Of a stretch of DNA of 64,000 nt, positions 30,440 through 40,449 are shown in pieces. The stretch comes from Burkholderia sp. USMB20. GTDB taxonomy: Bacteria > Pseudomonadota > Gammaproteobacteria > Burkholderiales > Burkholderiaceae. A program made the position numbers and the translations under genes. The DNA lies in contig NZ_JTAN02000012.1 of assembly GCF_000949135.2 (NCBI RefSeq), positions 310,001 to 374,000 on the forward strand, in the 5' to 3' direction. The notes beneath the pieces are model-generated. The model was not told the origin of the DNA. It did not search any database and saw nothing but the letters and a program-made list of their open reading frames with translations. Position 1 is the first letter of the stretch. Each line of letters starts with the position of its first letter.

Positions 30440-30726
30440 GGTGGTGCGCCCGGGTCATGCCGGGGCGCGCGGTCACGGAGTAGGCAAGGATACACCAAGG
30501 GCATGGCGCGGCCGTGTCACACCGGCCGTCCGGCCAGGGGCAGGCGGCGCACGCGAGCCCCGCTCGGGAACGGCCGCGCCGGGCGCGACGCCGTCCTGTG
30601 TATCCATCCTATCTCAGAAAGGGGCGGCGGGGCACGGCGGCAAAAAAAGCGGAGGCGACCGGCCGGCCGGTCGGCGTCGGCGGCATTTCGTCGCGGGCCG
30701 GGCGGGCCGGGCGGGTGCCCGGACCA

Positions 30727-30876
30727 TCAGAAGCGCATGCCGGCGGAACAGCCGCCGGCGGCCGCGCCGTTGGTCGCGGCGCCGCCGCAGCCGAACATGC
30801 CGCAGCCGGACAGCGCGACGCTCGTGGCGACGAGCAGCGCGGCCAGCATGACGCGCGATCTGCGTGACGGGTTCAT
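30727..30876 (-). CDS. Small cysteine- and glycine-rich lipoprotein
   Basis: ATG 30876 encodes 49 residues with a short basic start (MNPSRRSRVM), a hydrophobic segment and a lipobox LSGC, leaving a mature peptide of ~25 residues (CGMFGCGGAATNGAAAGGCS). A lipobox this close to the end implies a tiny outer- or inner-membrane-anchored lipoprotein. The mature part has two further cysteines. I do not recognise a family with known function. It lies downstream of chaC on the same strand, 67 bp apart. The 287-bp gap to corC holds nothing recognisable. Confidence 0.7.
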   Translation of the reverse strand: MNPSRRSRVMLAALLVATSVALSGCGMFGCGGAATNGAAAGGCSAGMRF

Positions 30877-30943
30877 CGGCGCGGATTCTCCTTCGAATGC
30901 ACGGGGGCGGCTGCCGGTGTCGCGCAAGCCGGCCGGTCGGGCA

Positions 30944-31576
30944 TCACCGGCATCGCGCGAGCAGCCCTTCCAGCGCGCGGTCGGGGATGCCGCTCGCGCG
31001 CAGCGCGTCCACGGTGCGGCTCACGTAGTCGAGCGTCGTGCCGTAGCGGCCGGCCGCGCAGCTGAACACTTCCTTCACGACGGGGTCGGTCAGCTTGCCG
31101 GTGTAGGTGGGCACGTCGCGGCGCATCACGAATGCCAGCGCGTTCACGCGTTCGCCGGTCTCGAGCGTGCACGGCAGCCACGCGGGCCGGTACGACCCCA
31201 TCGGCATCTCGCGTTTCCACAACGTCTCGAGATGCGGCTGCGCAGTCGGGCCCGCGAGCCGGAACGCGATGCCCGAGCACGAGCCGCCGCGATCGAGCGC
31301 GAGCACGAGGCCCGGACGTTCGGGCGTGCCGCGGTTCACGCGCGACCACAGGTAGAGCCCGCGATGGTAGCCGTGCACCTTGCCGCGCACGGCGGCGACG
31401 GTCGGCAGCCCGGGGTTCCAGATCAGCGAGCCATAGCCGAACAGCCAGAGATCCTGCCGCCCGTCCCAGTCGCGCATCGTGTGCGCGAGCGACGCCGCGA
31501 GTTCGTCTTCCGTCAGCAGCCGTCCCTCGCCGATCGACGGCGGGTAGGCGGGCGGCAGCATCGCGGCGTGGTGCAT
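30944..31576 (-). CDS. chaC: ChaC-type gamma-glutamylcyclotransferase
   Basis: ChaC enzymes cleave glutathione to 5-oxoproline and Cys-Gly in the cytoplasm. The 210-residue protein has the substrate loop WLFGYGSLIWNPG and the following KVHGYHRGLYLWS. The catalytic glutamate is expected in the segment KREMPMGSY. ATG 31576 (MHHAAMLPP) is used; ATG 31561 (MLPPAY) is possible. It starts 14 bp after ybeY on the same strand. Function is assigned by family, and activity on glutathione in bacteria is less tested than in eukaryotes. Confidence 0.87.
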   Translation of the reverse strand: MHHAAMLPPAYPPSIGEGRLLTEDELAASLAHTMRDWDGRQDLWLFGYGSLIWNPGLPTVAAVRGKVHGYHRGLYLWSRVNRGTPERPGLVLALDRGGSCSGIAFRLAGPTAQPHLETLWKREMPMGSYRPAWLPCTLETGERVNALAFVMRRDVPTYTGKLTDPVVKEVFSCAAGRYGTTLDYVSRTVDALRASGIPDRALEGLLARCR

Positions 31577-31590
31577 GGTGCGGACGGCTT

Positions 31591-32376
31591 TTACTGGTAC
31601 GGGTTCGGGAAGCCCAGCTTCGCGAGGATGTCGACTTCGAGCGCTTCCATTTCGGCGGCGTCCTCGTCGCTCGTCTCGTGATCGTAGCCCTGCGCGTGCA
31701 GCGCGCCGTGCACCAGCAGGTGCGCGTAGTGGGCGATGAGCGGCTTGTCCTGTTCGTGCGCTTCCTTCTCGACGACCGGGCAGCACAGCACGAGGTCGCC
31801 GATCACGGTGCCGTCGGGCGCCGGATCGTACGCGAAGGTCAGCACGTTGGTCGGGTAGTCCTTGTGGCGGTAGCCGGCGTTCAGCGTGCGGCCTTCTTCC
31901 TCGCCGACGAAGCGCACGGTGAGCTGCGCGTTCGCGAACAGCGCCGGCTCGAGCCATTCGGCGATCAGCTTGCGCTTCGGCAGCGTCTTGCGGATGTCGG
32001 CGGTGACCTCGTCACCGTACTGCACGGACAGGTCGAGCTCCAGCTCGCGCAGCTCGTCCGCCATTTCCGCGATTTCCTCGTCGCGCGGCGCGGGTTCGGC
32101 ACCCACGTGCAGCGTCACGCTGTCGTAGTGCTCGGGCTGCAGCGCGAGCTTCGCGCGCATCGCCGGATCGTTGTGCTGCGCGACGATCGCGACGGCCGCC
32201 TCGCCCGAGCTGCCCGACAGGTCGAACATCAGGCTGCGGCCGTCCGGGAAGTCGATTCGAAGCCCTTGCGCGTTGACGGTCCGGGCCTTGCCCTTCGCAT
32301 CGAACAGCGAAAGACGGGGGGAATCGGGCGCGGCGGACTGGTCGCGCCCGGACTTGCGAGAACGGGAAGATTTCAT
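31591..32376 (-). CDS. ybeY: Endoribonuclease YbeY with N-terminal extension
   Basis: YbeY is a zinc-dependent single-strand endoribonuclease needed for 16S rRNA 3' maturation and late 70S quality control. The zinc site [12 protein letters not shown] is intact and preceded by [16 protein letters not shown]. From ATG 32376 the protein is 261 residues, about 100 longer than a typical YbeY (~155). The extra N-terminal part (residues ~20-100) looks folded, with [20 protein letters not shown], but I do not recognise it. Starting at an internal codon would give a normal-length protein, so the true start is uncertain. It lies 158 bp downstream of ybeZ and 14 bp before chaC. Confidence 0.9.
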   Translation of the reverse strand: MKSSRSRKSGRDQSAAPDSPRLSLFDAKGKARTVNAQGLRIDFPDGRSLMFDLSGSSGEAAVAIVAQHNDPAMRAKLALQPEHYDSVTLHVGAEPAPRDEEIAEMADELRELELDLSVQYGDEVTADIRKTLPKRKLIAEWLEPALFANAQLTVRFVGEEEGRTLNAGYRHKDYPTNVLTFAYDPAPDGTVIGDLVLCCPVVEKEAHEQDKPLIAHYAHLLVHGALHAQGYDHETSDEDAAEMEALEVDILAKLGFPNPYQ

Positions 32377-32534
32377 GACGGGTGCGGCGATTGGAACGCG
32401 TTGAGGATACACCAAACGGCCGATCGCTCCCGAATTCGAACCGGCCGCGCGCAGGCGAAAAAATGCCCGGCGCGCCGTCGGGCGGGCCGGGCTGGAGCCG
32501 TCGGCCGGTGCGGCGCGCGAGCGCCGCCGGCTTC

Positions 32535-33581
32535 CTACGCGTCCTTGTGCTGCGCGTGGAAGTCGTCGTACGCCTCGACGATGCGCGCGACGAGCGGATG
32601 GCGCACGACGTCGGCGCTCGTGAAGCGCGTGAGCGCGATGCCGCGCACGCCGCCGAGCACCTGCTGCGCCTCGACGAGGCCGCTCTTGTGCCCGCGCGGC
32701 AGGTCGACCTGGCTCGTGTCGCCGGTGACGACGGCCTTCGAGCCGAAACCGATCCGCGTGAGGAACATCTTCATCTGCTCGGGCGTCGTGTTCTGCGCCT
32801 CGTCGAGGATGATGAACGCGTGGTTCAGCGTGCGGCCGCGCATGTACGCGAGCGGCGCGATCTCGATCATCTGGCGCTCGAACATCTTCGCGGTCTTGTC
32901 GAAGCCGAGCAGGTCGTACAGCGCGTCGTACAGCGGCCGCAGGTACGGGTCGACCTTCTGCGCGAGATCGCCCGGCAGGAAGCCGAGCCGCTCGCCGGCC
33001 TCGACGGCCGGGCGCGTCAGCACGATCCGCTTGACCTGGTCGCGCTCGAGCGCGTCGACCGCGCACGCGACCGCGAGGTAGGTCTTGCCGGTGCCGGCCG
33101 GCCCGATGCCGAACGTCACGTCGTGCTGCAGGATCTGCTTCAGGTATTCGCGCTGCGCGGGCGTGCGGCCGCGCAGGTCGGCGCGCCGCGTGTAGAGCTT
33201 CGGCGCGGGTTCTTCGTCCGGCATTTCATCGTCGAGCTGCACGACGGGCTCGTCGAACGGATGGTCGGGATCGCCGCGAAAGCGCACGTCGAGCGTGTCC
33301 TGGCGGCCGTTGCCGGACGTGTGGCGCACTTCGACCAGCGCGAGCTGGATATCGTCGACCGACAGCGGATCGCGCGCGCGGTTGTAGAAGTTCTCGAGCG
33401 CCGCGAGCGCGAGCTTCGCGCCGCGGCCGCGGATCGTGATCCGGTGGCCGCGCCGCGCGAGCGTGACGTCGAGCGCCTGTTCGATCTGCCGCAGGTTCTC
33501 GTCGAGCGGGCCGCAGAGGTTGGCGAGGCGCGCGTTGTCGTCGCGCGGCGCGGTGAATTCCAGTGCTTGGACGGTCTTCAA
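32535..33581 (-). CDS. ybeZ: PhoH-family ATPase YbeZ
   Basis: This 348-residue PhoH-like nucleotide-binding protein is usually encoded next to ybeY and is thought to act with it in RNA metabolism. The N-terminal ~100 residues form a KH-like module, with an acidic linker at ~110-125. The ATPase follows, with Walker [17 protein letters not shown] and Walker [21 protein letters not shown]. It is 33 bp downstream of miaB on the same strand. A short form (PhoH2) is excluded by the absence of a PIN domain. Confidence 0.94.
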   Translation of the reverse strand: MKTVQALEFTAPRDDNARLANLCGPLDENLRQIEQALDVTLARRGHRITIRGRGAKLALAALENFYNRARDPLSVDDIQLALVEVRHTSGNGRQDTLDVRFRGDPDHPFDEPVVQLDDEMPDEEPAPKLYTRRADLRGRTPAQREYLKQILQHDVTFGIGPAGTGKTYLAVACAVDALERDQVKRIVLTRPAVEAGERLGFLPGDLAQKVDPYLRPLYDALYDLLGFDKTAKMFERQMIEIAPLAYMRGRTLNHAFIILDEAQNTTPEQMKMFLTRIGFGSKAVVTGDTSQVDLPRGHKSGLVEAQQVLGGVRGIALTRFTSADVVRHPLVARIVEAYDDFHAQHKDA

Positions 33582-33614
33582 AGTAGCGTCGGGCTCCTGT
33601 GGAACGTCAGTCGG

Positions 33615-34988
33615 TCAGTGGGTGGCCGCGCTCGCGTCGTCGCTCACGAGCAGCAGCTCGCCGCGCAGCGAGTGCGGGTACGCATGGTTGATCTTCACGT
33701 CGATCATCTGGCCGATCAGGCGCGGGTGCGACGCGAGCGGCGCCGGGAAATTCACGACCCGGTTGTTCTCGGTGCGGCCCGACAGTTCGTTCGGGTCCTT
33801 GCGCGACGGGCCCTCGACGAGGATCCGCTCGACCTTCCCGACCATCGACTGGCTGATGCGCGCGACGTTTTCCTCGATGGTCGCCTGCAGATGTTGCAGG
33901 CGTTTGAGCTTGACCTCGCGCGGCGTGTCGTCGTGCAGGTTCGCGGCCGGCGTGCCGGGGCGCGGGCTGTAGATGAACGAGAAGCTGGTGTCGTAGCTCA
34001 TCTCGTGCACGAGCGCCATCATCTTGTCGAAATCCTCTTCGGTCTCGCCGGGGAAGCCGACGATCATGTCGGTCGACAGCGACAGGTCCGGGCGGATCGC
34101 GCGCAGCTTGCGGATCACCGACTTGTATTCGAGCACCGTGTAGCCGCGCTTCATCGCCATCAGGATGCGGTCGGAGCCGTGCTGGACCGGCAGGTGCAGG
34201 TGGCTCACGAGCTTCGGCACCTTCGCGTAGGTGTCGATCAGGCGCTGCGTGAATTCCTTCGGATGCGACGTCGTGTAGCGGATCCGCTCGATGCCGGGGA
34301 TGTCGGCGACGTATTCGATCAGCGTCGCGAAATCGGCGATTTCGGACGAGCCGGCCGCCAGCGCGCCGCGGTAGGCGTTCACGTTCTGGCCGAGCAGCGT
34401 GACTTCGCGCACGCCCTGGTCGGCGAGGCCGGCCACTTCGGTCAGCACGTCGTCGAGCGGGCGCGACACTTCATCGCCGCGCGTGTACGGCACGACGCAG
34501 TAGCTGCAGTACTTCGAGCAGCCTTCCATGATCGACACGAACGCGCTCGGCCCCTCGACGCGCGCGGGCGGCAGGTGGTCGAACTTCTCGATTTCCGGGA
34601 ACGAGATGTCGACCTGCGCGCGGCCGCTCTCGCGGCGCGCGTCGATCATCTGAGGCAGGCGGTGCAAGGTTTGCGGGCCGAACACGAGGTCGACGTACGG
34701 CGCGCGCGACACGATCGACGCGCCTTCCTGGCTGGCGACGCAGCCGCCGACGCCGATCAGCAGGCCCGGCTTCGCTTCCTTCAGCTCGCGCACGCGGCCG
34801 AGATCGGAGAACACCTTTTCCTGCGCCTTCTCACGCACCGAGCACGTGTTGAACAGGATGATGTCCGCGTCTTCCGGGGTATCGGTCTTTTCGAGGCCTT
34901 CGGCCGCATTGAGCACGTCCACCATCTTGTCCGAGTCGTACTCGTTCATCTGGCAGCCGAAGGTCTTTACGTAAACTTTCTTGGTCAT
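33615..34988 (-). CDS. miaB: tRNA-2-methylthio-N6-isopentenyladenosine synthase MiaB
   Basis: MiaB is a radical-SAM methylthiotransferase that modifies adenosine 37 of tRNAs reading UNN codons. It is 457 residues, full length. The N-terminal domain has the auxiliary-cluster cysteines ([32 protein letters not shown]). The radical SAM motif is [11 protein letters not shown], and a C-terminal TRAM domain follows. It heads the minus-strand group miaB-ybeZ-ybeY-chaC. Confidence 0.97.
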   Translation of the reverse strand: MTKKVYVKTFGCQMNEYDSDKMVDVLNAAEGLEKTDTPEDADIILFNTCSVREKAQEKVFSDLGRVRELKEAKPGLLIGVGGCVASQEGASIVSRAPYVDLVFGPQTLHRLPQMIDARRESGRAQVDISFPEIEKFDHLPPARVEGPSAFVSIMEGCSKYCSYCVVPYTRGDEVSRPLDDVLTEVAGLADQGVREVTLLGQNVNAYRGALAAGSSEIADFATLIEYVADIPGIERIRYTTSHPKEFTQRLIDTYAKVPKLVSHLHLPVQHGSDRILMAMKRGYTVLEYKSVIRKLRAIRPDLSLSTDMIVGFPGETEEDFDKMMALVHEMSYDTSFSFIYSPRPGTPAANLHDDTPREVKLKRLQHLQATIEENVARISQSMVGKVERILVEGPSRKDPNELSGRTENNRVVNFPAPLASHPRLIGQMIDVKINHAYPHSLRGELLLVSDDASAATH

Positions 34989-35166
34989 GGGGATTCGCCG
35001 TTCGCAGTGGTTGACCTGGGGGCGTCGTCAAGGGTGAATCGGGACGGCTGCTGGCGATGCAGCGGCGCGTGCCGGTGCCGCGTGGCGGACCGGGGCGCGC
35101 AGCGCGCGTCGGGCGAGCCTCTCGCGCAACGCGTGAACGCGTGAAAAGCCGTCGGGAAAGCCTTCC

Positions 35167-35172
35167 ATTATA
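35167..35172 (-). promoter_or_regulatory. Possible -10 element upstream of miaB
   Basis: A perfect minus-strand TATAAT lies in an otherwise GC-rich 274-bp gap, about 180 bp upstream of the miaB start. No matching -35 hexamer is seen at the usual distance, so the call is tentative. Confidence 0.3.
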
Positions 35173-35262
35173 GCTTTACGCGCCGTGCCGGGCGGGCGGC
35201 GGGTTGCGGCCGCGCGACGCCTTTCGTTGCATTCCGACCCTGATATGGCGGCGCGGCAGCCG

Positions 35263-36195
35263 TCAGCGGCACGCGTTCAGCAGGTCGTCGAGCGCCGCTT
35301 CCTCGCGCGCGAAGCGCTCGGCGAGGAAGTCGAGCAGCACGCGCACGCGCGGCGCCATGTAGCGCTTGCTGTGATAGATCGCGTGCAGCGGCGCGTCCTG
35401 GTGCCGCCAGTCGGGCAGCAGCACGCGCAGCCGGCCGGCGCGCACGTCGTCGGCGATGTCCCACAGCGACTTCAGCGCGATGCCGTGGCCGCGCAGCGTC
35501 CATTCGCGGGTCAAGCCGCCGTCGTTGGTCTCGAACGCGGTCGACACCGGCACCGTGTGGGTCTGCACCTCGTCGCCGCGCGTGAAGCGCCACGTGTTCA
35601 TCGGGCCCGACGCGATCGTGATCACGTTGCAGGGAAAGCGGGCCAGATCGTGCGGATCGGCCGGCACGCCGTGGCGCTCGACGAACGAGGGCGCCGCGCA
35701 CAGCACGCGCCGGTTCGCGGCGAGCCGGCGCGCGATCAACGCGCCGTCGGGCGGGGCGGCGAAGCGGATCGCGAGGTCGATCTCGTCCTGCCACAGGTTC
35801 GACGCCGAATCGGACGCCGTCAGCGAGAACGTGACGCCCGGATGCAGCGTGGTGAATTCGTCGAGCCAGTCGAGCAGCTGGTTGCGGCCGAAATCGGACG
35901 TCGACGACAGCCGCACCTTGCCGGCCACCACGTTGCGGCCTTCCTGCAGCAGCGCGTGCGCGTCGTCGAGCGCCTGCAGCGCCTGCCGGCAGCAGTTCAG
36001 GTAGAGCCGGCCTTCGTCGGTGAGCCGCAGCTGCCGCGTGGAGCGCTCGAACAGCCGCGTCGCGACCTTCGCCTCGAGCTTCGCGAGGCGCGCGCTCGCG
36101 GCGGCCGGCGTGAGGTTCAGCTTGCGCCCGGCCGCGGACAGGCTACCCAGTTCGGCCGCCTCGACGAACAGCCGGATGTCGCCCAGTCGATCCAT
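35263..36195 (-). CDS. LysR-family transcriptional regulator
   Basis: This 310-residue protein has the LysR layout: an N-terminal winged HTH (residues ~1-60, with AAELGSLSAAGRKLNLTPAA and SARLAKLEAKVATRLFERS) and a periplasmic-binding-like effector domain. ATG 36195 (MDRLGDIRLF) gives the standard N-terminus; a further start at 36240 would add 15 residues. It is divergent from the MFS transporter gene with a 147-bp gap. By the usual LysR arrangement it probably controls that gene and itself; the inducer is unknown. Confidence 0.92.
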   Translation of the reverse strand: MDRLGDIRLFVEAAELGSLSAAGRKLNLTPAAASARLAKLEAKVATRLFERSTRQLRLTDEGRLYLNCCRQALQALDDAHALLQEGRNVVAGKVRLSSTSDFGRNQLLDWLDEFTTLHPGVTFSLTASDSASNLWQDEIDLAIRFAAPPDGALIARRLAANRRVLCAAPSFVERHGVPADPHDLARFPCNVITIASGPMNTWRFTRGDEVQTHTVPVSTAFETNDGGLTREWTLRGHGIALKSLWDIADDVRAGRLRVLLPDWRHQDAPLHAIYHSKRYMAPRVRVLLDFLAERFAREEAALDDLLNACR

Positions 36196-36342
36196 CGGAT
36201 TTTCCAGAAATTTTTGAAAATGGTTCAAATGCCACGCCAATTATCAAAGATAGGCGTATTCGGGACAATGCGCGCAGATCCCGCCTTTTGTGCGGTGCGG
36301 CACCGACCGGGCGCCGCGCCCGCCGCCCTTTCGGAGAACGTC

Positions 36343-37518
36343 ATGCCCATTCCGCTCCTGGCGCTCGCGATCAGCGCCTTCGCCATCGGCACCACCGAAT
36401 TCATCATCATGGGCCTGTTGCCCGAAGTCGCGCACGACCTCGCCGTGTCGCTGCCGTCGGCCGGGCTGCTGGTCACCGGCTACGCGCTCGGCGTCGCGGC
36501 CGGCGCGCCGCTGCTCGCGGTGCTGACGAGCCGCATGCCGCGCAAGGCCGCGCTGCAGCTGCTGATGGCGATCTTCATCGTCGGCAACGTGCTGTGCGCG
36601 ACCGCGTCCGGCTACGCGATGCTGATGGTCGCGCGCGTCGTCACGTCGTTCGCGCACGGCTCGTTCTTCGGGATCGGCGCCGTGGTCGCCGCGTCGCTCG
36701 TGCCGGCCGACAAGCGCGCGAGCGCGATCGCGCTGATGTTCACGGGCCTCACGCTGTCGAACGTGCTCGGCGTGCCGTTCGGCACGTTCGTCGGCCAGCT
36801 GCTCGGCTGGCGCGCGTCGTTCTGGATCGTCGCCGCGCTCGGCGTGCTGTCGCTCGGCGGCGTCGCGCTGCTGGTGCCGAACCGCCACGACAGCGGGCCC
36901 GTCGGCCTCGGCCACGAAGTGCGCGTGCTGAAGGAGCCGCAGATCTGGCTCGCGCTGCTGATGACCGTGCTCGGTTTCGGCGGCGTGTTCGTCGTGTTCA
37001 CGTATATCGCGCCGATCCTCGAAACCGTCACCGGTTATTCGCCGCGCGCGGTCGCGTTGATCCTCGTGCTGTTCGGCGCGGGGCTGACGGTCGGCAACAC
37101 GCTCGGCGGCAAGCTCGCCGATCGCGCACTGATGCCGTCGCTGATCGCGATCCTGGTCGCGCTGATGGCCATGATGGCCGTGTTCGCGAAGACGAGCCAC
37201 CTGCCGGTCGCGGCCGCGGTGACCGTGTTCGTATGGGGGATCGCCGCGTTCGCGACGGTGCCGCCGCTGCAGGCGCGCGTCGTCGAGAAGGCCGCGAGCG
37301 CGCCGCATCTCGCGTCGACGCTGAACATCGGCGCGTTCAACGTCGGCAATGCGGCCGGCGCGTGGCTCGGCGGCCTCGCGCTGGGGCACGGCTTCGCGCT
37401 CGACGCGCTGCCGTGGGTCGCCGTCGCGGTGACGTTCGCGGCGCTCGTCGTCACGTGGCTCGCGATGCGGCTCGATGCGCGCGCGCCGGCGCGCGGCGCC
37501 GCACCGGCCGCGCATTGA
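36343..37518 (+). CDS. MFS efflux transporter, AraJ/YdhP-like
   Basis: This 391-residue inner membrane protein has 12 predicted helices of the drug:H+ antiporter-1 type. The start AISAFAIGTTEFIIMGLLPE is characteristic of the AraJ/YdhP/SotB subgroup, as is SFAHGSFFGIGAVVAASLVP in the fourth and fifth helices. Such proteins export sugars, drugs or metabolites, and a substrate cannot be assigned. ATG 36343 is placed a few bases after a GGAGAAC-type ribosome site. Transcribed away from the LysR gene, its likely regulator. Confidence 0.88.
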   Translation: MPIPLLALAISAFAIGTTEFIIMGLLPEVAHDLAVSLPSAGLLVTGYALGVAAGAPLLAVLTSRMPRKAALQLLMAIFIVGNVLCATASGYAMLMVARVVTSFAHGSFFGIGAVVAASLVPADKRASAIALMFTGLTLSNVLGVPFGTFVGQLLGWRASFWIVAALGVLSLGGVALLVPNRHDSGPVGLGHEVRVLKEPQIWLALLMTVLGFGGVFVVFTYIAPILETVTGYSPRAVALILVLFGAGLTVGNTLGGKLADRALMPSLIAILVALMAMMAVFAKTSHLPVAAAVTVFVWGIAAFATVPPLQARVVEKAASAPHLASTLNIGAFNVGNAAGAWLGGLALGHGFALDALPWVAVAVTFAALVVTWLAMRLDARAPARGAAPAAH

Positions 37519-37735
37519 CGGTGCATCGGGCGGCGGTGCACCGGCGTTATGGCGACAGGAAAAGGTTCGCGAGAAACGCATTCCTCCGCGATGCTGATAA
37601 CGGTGTGAAGATAACTTCGTTTGCCGGGTCGGGGCCGGGTGATAGCGTCTCGATACGCGCCGTTCGTGGCGCAACCCGATTCCGATTCAGGCTTACCCCA
37701 TTCGCAGGGCCGCGCGGCGGCCCGGAGGCCATGCT

Positions 37736-38419
37736 ATGTCTTCACCCCTTGCGCTGGTGCGCGACGTGTCTTCCTTCGAATCCGGCAATGCCGTCGACGC
37801 GCGGACGTCCGCGTCGCTCGACGTCCTCGAGCAGGTCGTCGGCGTGAACCTCGCGCGCCTGCGCGCCGAGCGGCAGCTGTCGCTCGATGCGCTCGCGCGG
37901 CTGTCCGGCGTGTCGCGCGCGATGCTCGCGCAGATCGAATCCGCGCGCAGCGTGCCGTCGATCAAGGTGCTCTGCAAGATCGCCGCGGCGCTCAAGGTTT
38001 CGGTCGCCGCATTCCTGCGCCGCCACGCGGTGAACGGCTTCGAGCACCTGGCAGCCGAGCGCGCGGCGCGCGTCGTCAGCTCGAACGGCCGCTTCTCGGC
38101 GCGCGCGCTGTATCCGGAAGGCGAGCCGGCCGCGGCCGAGTTCCACGAGCTGCGGATCGCGCCGCTGCACACGGAGCCCGGCACGCGCCGCGCGCCCGGC
38201 ACGACGGTCAACCTGGTCGTCAGCGAGGGCACGCTCGAAGTCAGCGTGCACGATCGCCGCCAGTTGCTCGCGACCGGCGACGCGATCGTGTTCGACGCCG
38301 ACCAGCCGTACAGCCTGCGCAATCCCGGCGACAGCGAGGCGCGCGCGTTCCGCGTGACGGTGAGCCCCGAGGTGCCGCCGCGCTGGCTCGTGCCCGACGC
38401 CGCGCACGCGGCCGGCTGA
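37736..38419 (+). CDS. XRE-family regulator with C-terminal cupin domain
   Basis: This 227-residue protein combines an N-terminal helix-turn-helix (residues ~35-90, with LRAERQLSLDALARLSGVSR and MLAQIESARSVPSIKVLCKI) and a cupin fold (residues ~140-215, with FHELRIAPLHTEP and DAIVFDADQPYSLRNPGD). Proteins of this design repress or activate genes in response to a small ligand bound in the cupin barrel, often for amine or amino acid catabolism. No obvious target operon is adjacent. The gap before it (37519-37735) shows no clear promoter. Confidence 0.88.
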   Translation: MSSPLALVRDVSSFESGNAVDARTSASLDVLEQVVGVNLARLRAERQLSLDALARLSGVSRAMLAQIESARSVPSIKVLCKIAAALKVSVAAFLRRHAVNGFEHLAAERAARVVSSNGRFSARALYPEGEPAAAEFHELRIAPLHTEPGTRRAPGTTVNLVVSEGTLEVSVHDRRQLLATGDAIVFDADQPYSLRNPGDSEARAFRVTVSPEVPPRWLVPDAAHAAG

Positions 38420-38610
38420 GCGCGCGGGCGGGTCGCCGGGCCGGCGCCGGTTCCATCGGGACGGGCGCGCACGCCCGGTGTCGGCCGTTCGGACGATGCC
38501 GTTAGACGGCGTCGTCAGTAAGGTTTTAGGTGTGGTTCGCTGCGCGGTGCGCGCAGCTGATGTATGCTTGGCCGGCCGTTCCACGGGGAGACCCCCGGGC
38601 CGGTAATCAG

Positions 38611-38760
38611 TGCGTCTTCAGGGCGGGGCGAAATTCCCCACCGGCGGTAGGCTGGCGAAAGCCGGCGAGCCCGCGAGCGCCCGTGCATCCGCGCGGGGTC
38701 AGCAGATCTGGTCGAATGCCAGAGCCGACGGTCATAGTCCGGATGAGAGAAGATGTGCAG
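38611..38760 (+). ncRNA. FMN riboswitch (RFN element)
   Basis: The sequence matches the conserved RFN aptamer. It opens with TCTTCAGGGCGGGGCGAAAT, followed by TCCCCACCGGCGGTAG. Variable stems follow, then AGCAGATCTGGTCGAATGCC, AGAGCCGACGGTCATAGTCC and GGATGAGAGAAGA. In this RNA, FMN binding represses expression of the downstream riboflavin gene by terminating transcription or blocking the ribosome site. A 116-nt leader separates the aptamer from the ribB start. The upstream part of the gap (38420-38610) probably holds the promoter, which I could not define. Confidence 0.95.
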
Positions 38761-38876
38761 ATAGTCATGTCCGTCAGGGCCGCTTTGCCAACCGTGCGAA
38801 GCGGGTTGTCGTTCTGTCTGTTTGCAATGCCCTGAAACGTTTTTCGCCCAAATCGTAATCGCGAGGAGCGTTTCAC

Positions 38877-39587
38877 ATGTCCTTCAAGTCCGTTTCGTCG
38901 GCACCCGCCGGCGCCTTTGCCGATCTCCCGTTGCTGGATTCCGAACCGGTGCCGCCGCGCATCGCCGCCGCGCTCGACGCGTTGCGCGCGGGCCGCGCTG
39001 TCGTGTTGCAGGACGATCACGACCGTGAAAACGAGGCCGACCTGATCGTCGCCGCCGAACGCATCACGCCCGAGACGATGGCGCTCCTGATCCGCGAGTG
39101 CAGCGGCATCGTGTGCCTGTGCCTGACCGACGACAAGGTCCGCGCGCTCGAGCTGCCGCCGATGGTGCAGACCAACGAGAGCCGCAACGGCACCGCGTTC
39201 ACCGTGTCGATCGAGGCGCGCGAAGGCGTGCATACCGGCGTGTCCGCGGCCGACCGCGTGACGACGATCCGCGCGGCGATCGCCGACGATGCGAAGCCGT
39301 ACGACATCGTGCGCCCCGGCCACGTGTTTCCGCTGCGCGCGCAACCGGGCGGCGTGCTGGCGCGCCGCGGCCACACCGAAGGCACGGTCGACCTGTCGAT
39401 CCTCGCGGGGCTGAAGCCGGCGGGCGTGCTGTGCGAGCTGATGAATCCCGACGGCACGATGACGCGCGGCGACGACGTCGAGCGTTTCGCGCAGCAGCAC
39501 GGGCTGCCGATGCTGACGATCGCGGAGCTCGTCGAATTCCGCGAAGCGCTGGCGGCCGCGCGCGAGCGTTGCTGCGAGCCGGCCTGA
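38877..39587 (+). CDS. ribB: 3,4-dihydroxy-2-butanone-4-phosphate synthase
   Basis: RibB converts ribulose-5-phosphate to the four-carbon precursor of riboflavin. It is 236 residues, a stand-alone RibB without the GTP cyclohydrolase II domain. The active-site loop is [16 protein letters not shown], and other conserved parts are [32 protein letters not shown] and HTEGTVDL. An AGGAG site (38864-38868) is 8 bases from the ATG. The FMN riboswitch directly upstream shows that expression is controlled by flavin level. Confidence 0.96.
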   Translation: MSFKSVSSAPAGAFADLPLLDSEPVPPRIAAALDALRAGRAVVLQDDHDRENEADLIVAAERITPETMALLIRECSGIVCLCLTDDKVRALELPPMVQTNESRNGTAFTVSIEAREGVHTGVSAADRVTTIRAAIADDAKPYDIVRPGHVFPLRAQPGGVLARRGHTEGTVDLSILAGLKPAGVLCELMNPDGTMTRGDDVERFAQQHGLPMLTIAELVEFREALAAARERCCEPA

Positions 39588-39598
39588 GGGCCGGCGTG

Positions 39599-39620
39599 GC
39601 GGGCGCACCGTGGCGCCCGC
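39599..39620. terminator. Hairpin between ribB and the HAD gene
   Basis: A perfect 8-bp stem GCGGGCGC/GCGCCCGC with a 6-nt loop lies 12 bp after ribB, between convergent genes. There is no T tract, so termination is only likely from its position. Confidence 0.45.
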
Positions 39621-39677
39621 GGTACGGCGTGCGCAGCGAGCCGCACGCCGGTGATGTCGCTTCGGCGCGGCGGTCGG

Positions 39678-40364
39678 TCAGGACTGCACGTCGCCGAATT
39701 CGCCGCGCAGGCCGGCCGCGACGAGCGCCGGCAGTTCATCCATCCTGCGCATGATCCGCGTGATGCCCATCGCGCGCAGCGCGTCCGCGTAGTTGTCGGG
39801 GATGTGGCTCGCGCCGACGAACGCGATCGTCTTCATGCCCGCCGCGCGCGCGGCGTTCAGGCCCGACACGCTGTCCTCGACGACGATGCAGCGCGCCGGC
39901 GCGACGCCGAGCGTGCGCGCCGCATGCAGGTACACGTCGGGGTAGGGCTTCGGCCGCGCGACCTGCTCGGAGCTGAACACGCGCTCGCCGAAGATTTCGG
40001 TGAGCGACGCGCGCTTCAGCGAGCTGCGCACGCGCACGAGCCGGCTGTTCGACACCACCGCGGCCGGCAGGCCGACCCTCAGCAACGCGTCGCGCACGCC
40101 GGTGATCGGCGCGAGCGATTGCGCGAGACCGGTTTCGATGTTGCGCTCGACGGTCTCGATGAAGTTGTCCGGCATCCGGATGCCGAAATGCGCTTCGAGC
40201 CCCGCGAGAAAGCGCGACGTCTGCTGGCCGAACGCAGACTTCGCGGCGGCTTCGAAATCGAGGTGCGGGAAGGTGGCGGAGAGCGTTTCGAGCAGCACGC
40301 GGTCGGCAATGACTTCGCTGTCGACGAGCACGCCGTCGCAGTCGCAGATAAGGTGATCGAGCAT
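39678..40364 (-). CDS. HAD-superfamily phosphatase, PGMB-like
   Basis: This 228-residue haloacid dehalogenase-type hydrolase has an alpha-helical cap between motifs I and II. Motif I is ICDCDGVLVDSE with the nucleophile Asp, motif II AAVVSNSRLV, motif III Lys in RPKPYPDVYLHA, and motif IV VVEDSVSGLNAARAAGM. Members act on sugar phosphates or related compounds, and the substrate is not determined. It lies 198 bp downstream of the inositol dehydrogenase-like gene on the same strand and could be its distal partner, but the GC-rich gap makes co-transcription uncertain. Confidence 0.87.
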   Translation of the reverse strand: MLDHLICDCDGVLVDSEVIADRVLLETLSATFPHLDFEAAAKSAFGQQTSRFLAGLEAHFGIRMPDNFIETVERNIETGLAQSLAPITGVRDALLRVGLPAAVVSNSRLVRVRSSLKRASLTEIFGERVFSSEQVARPKPYPDVYLHAARTLGVAPARCIVVEDSVSGLNAARAAGMKTIAFVGASHIPDNYADALRAMGITRIMRRMDELPALVAAGLRGEFGDVQS

Positions 40365-40449
40365 GATGGTGAAGAAGCGGGGTGTCGGCGACGCCGATCA
40401 TGCCGCCATGATACGTGCTTTCACGGCTGCGCCGTGCGCCGTTCGGCGC

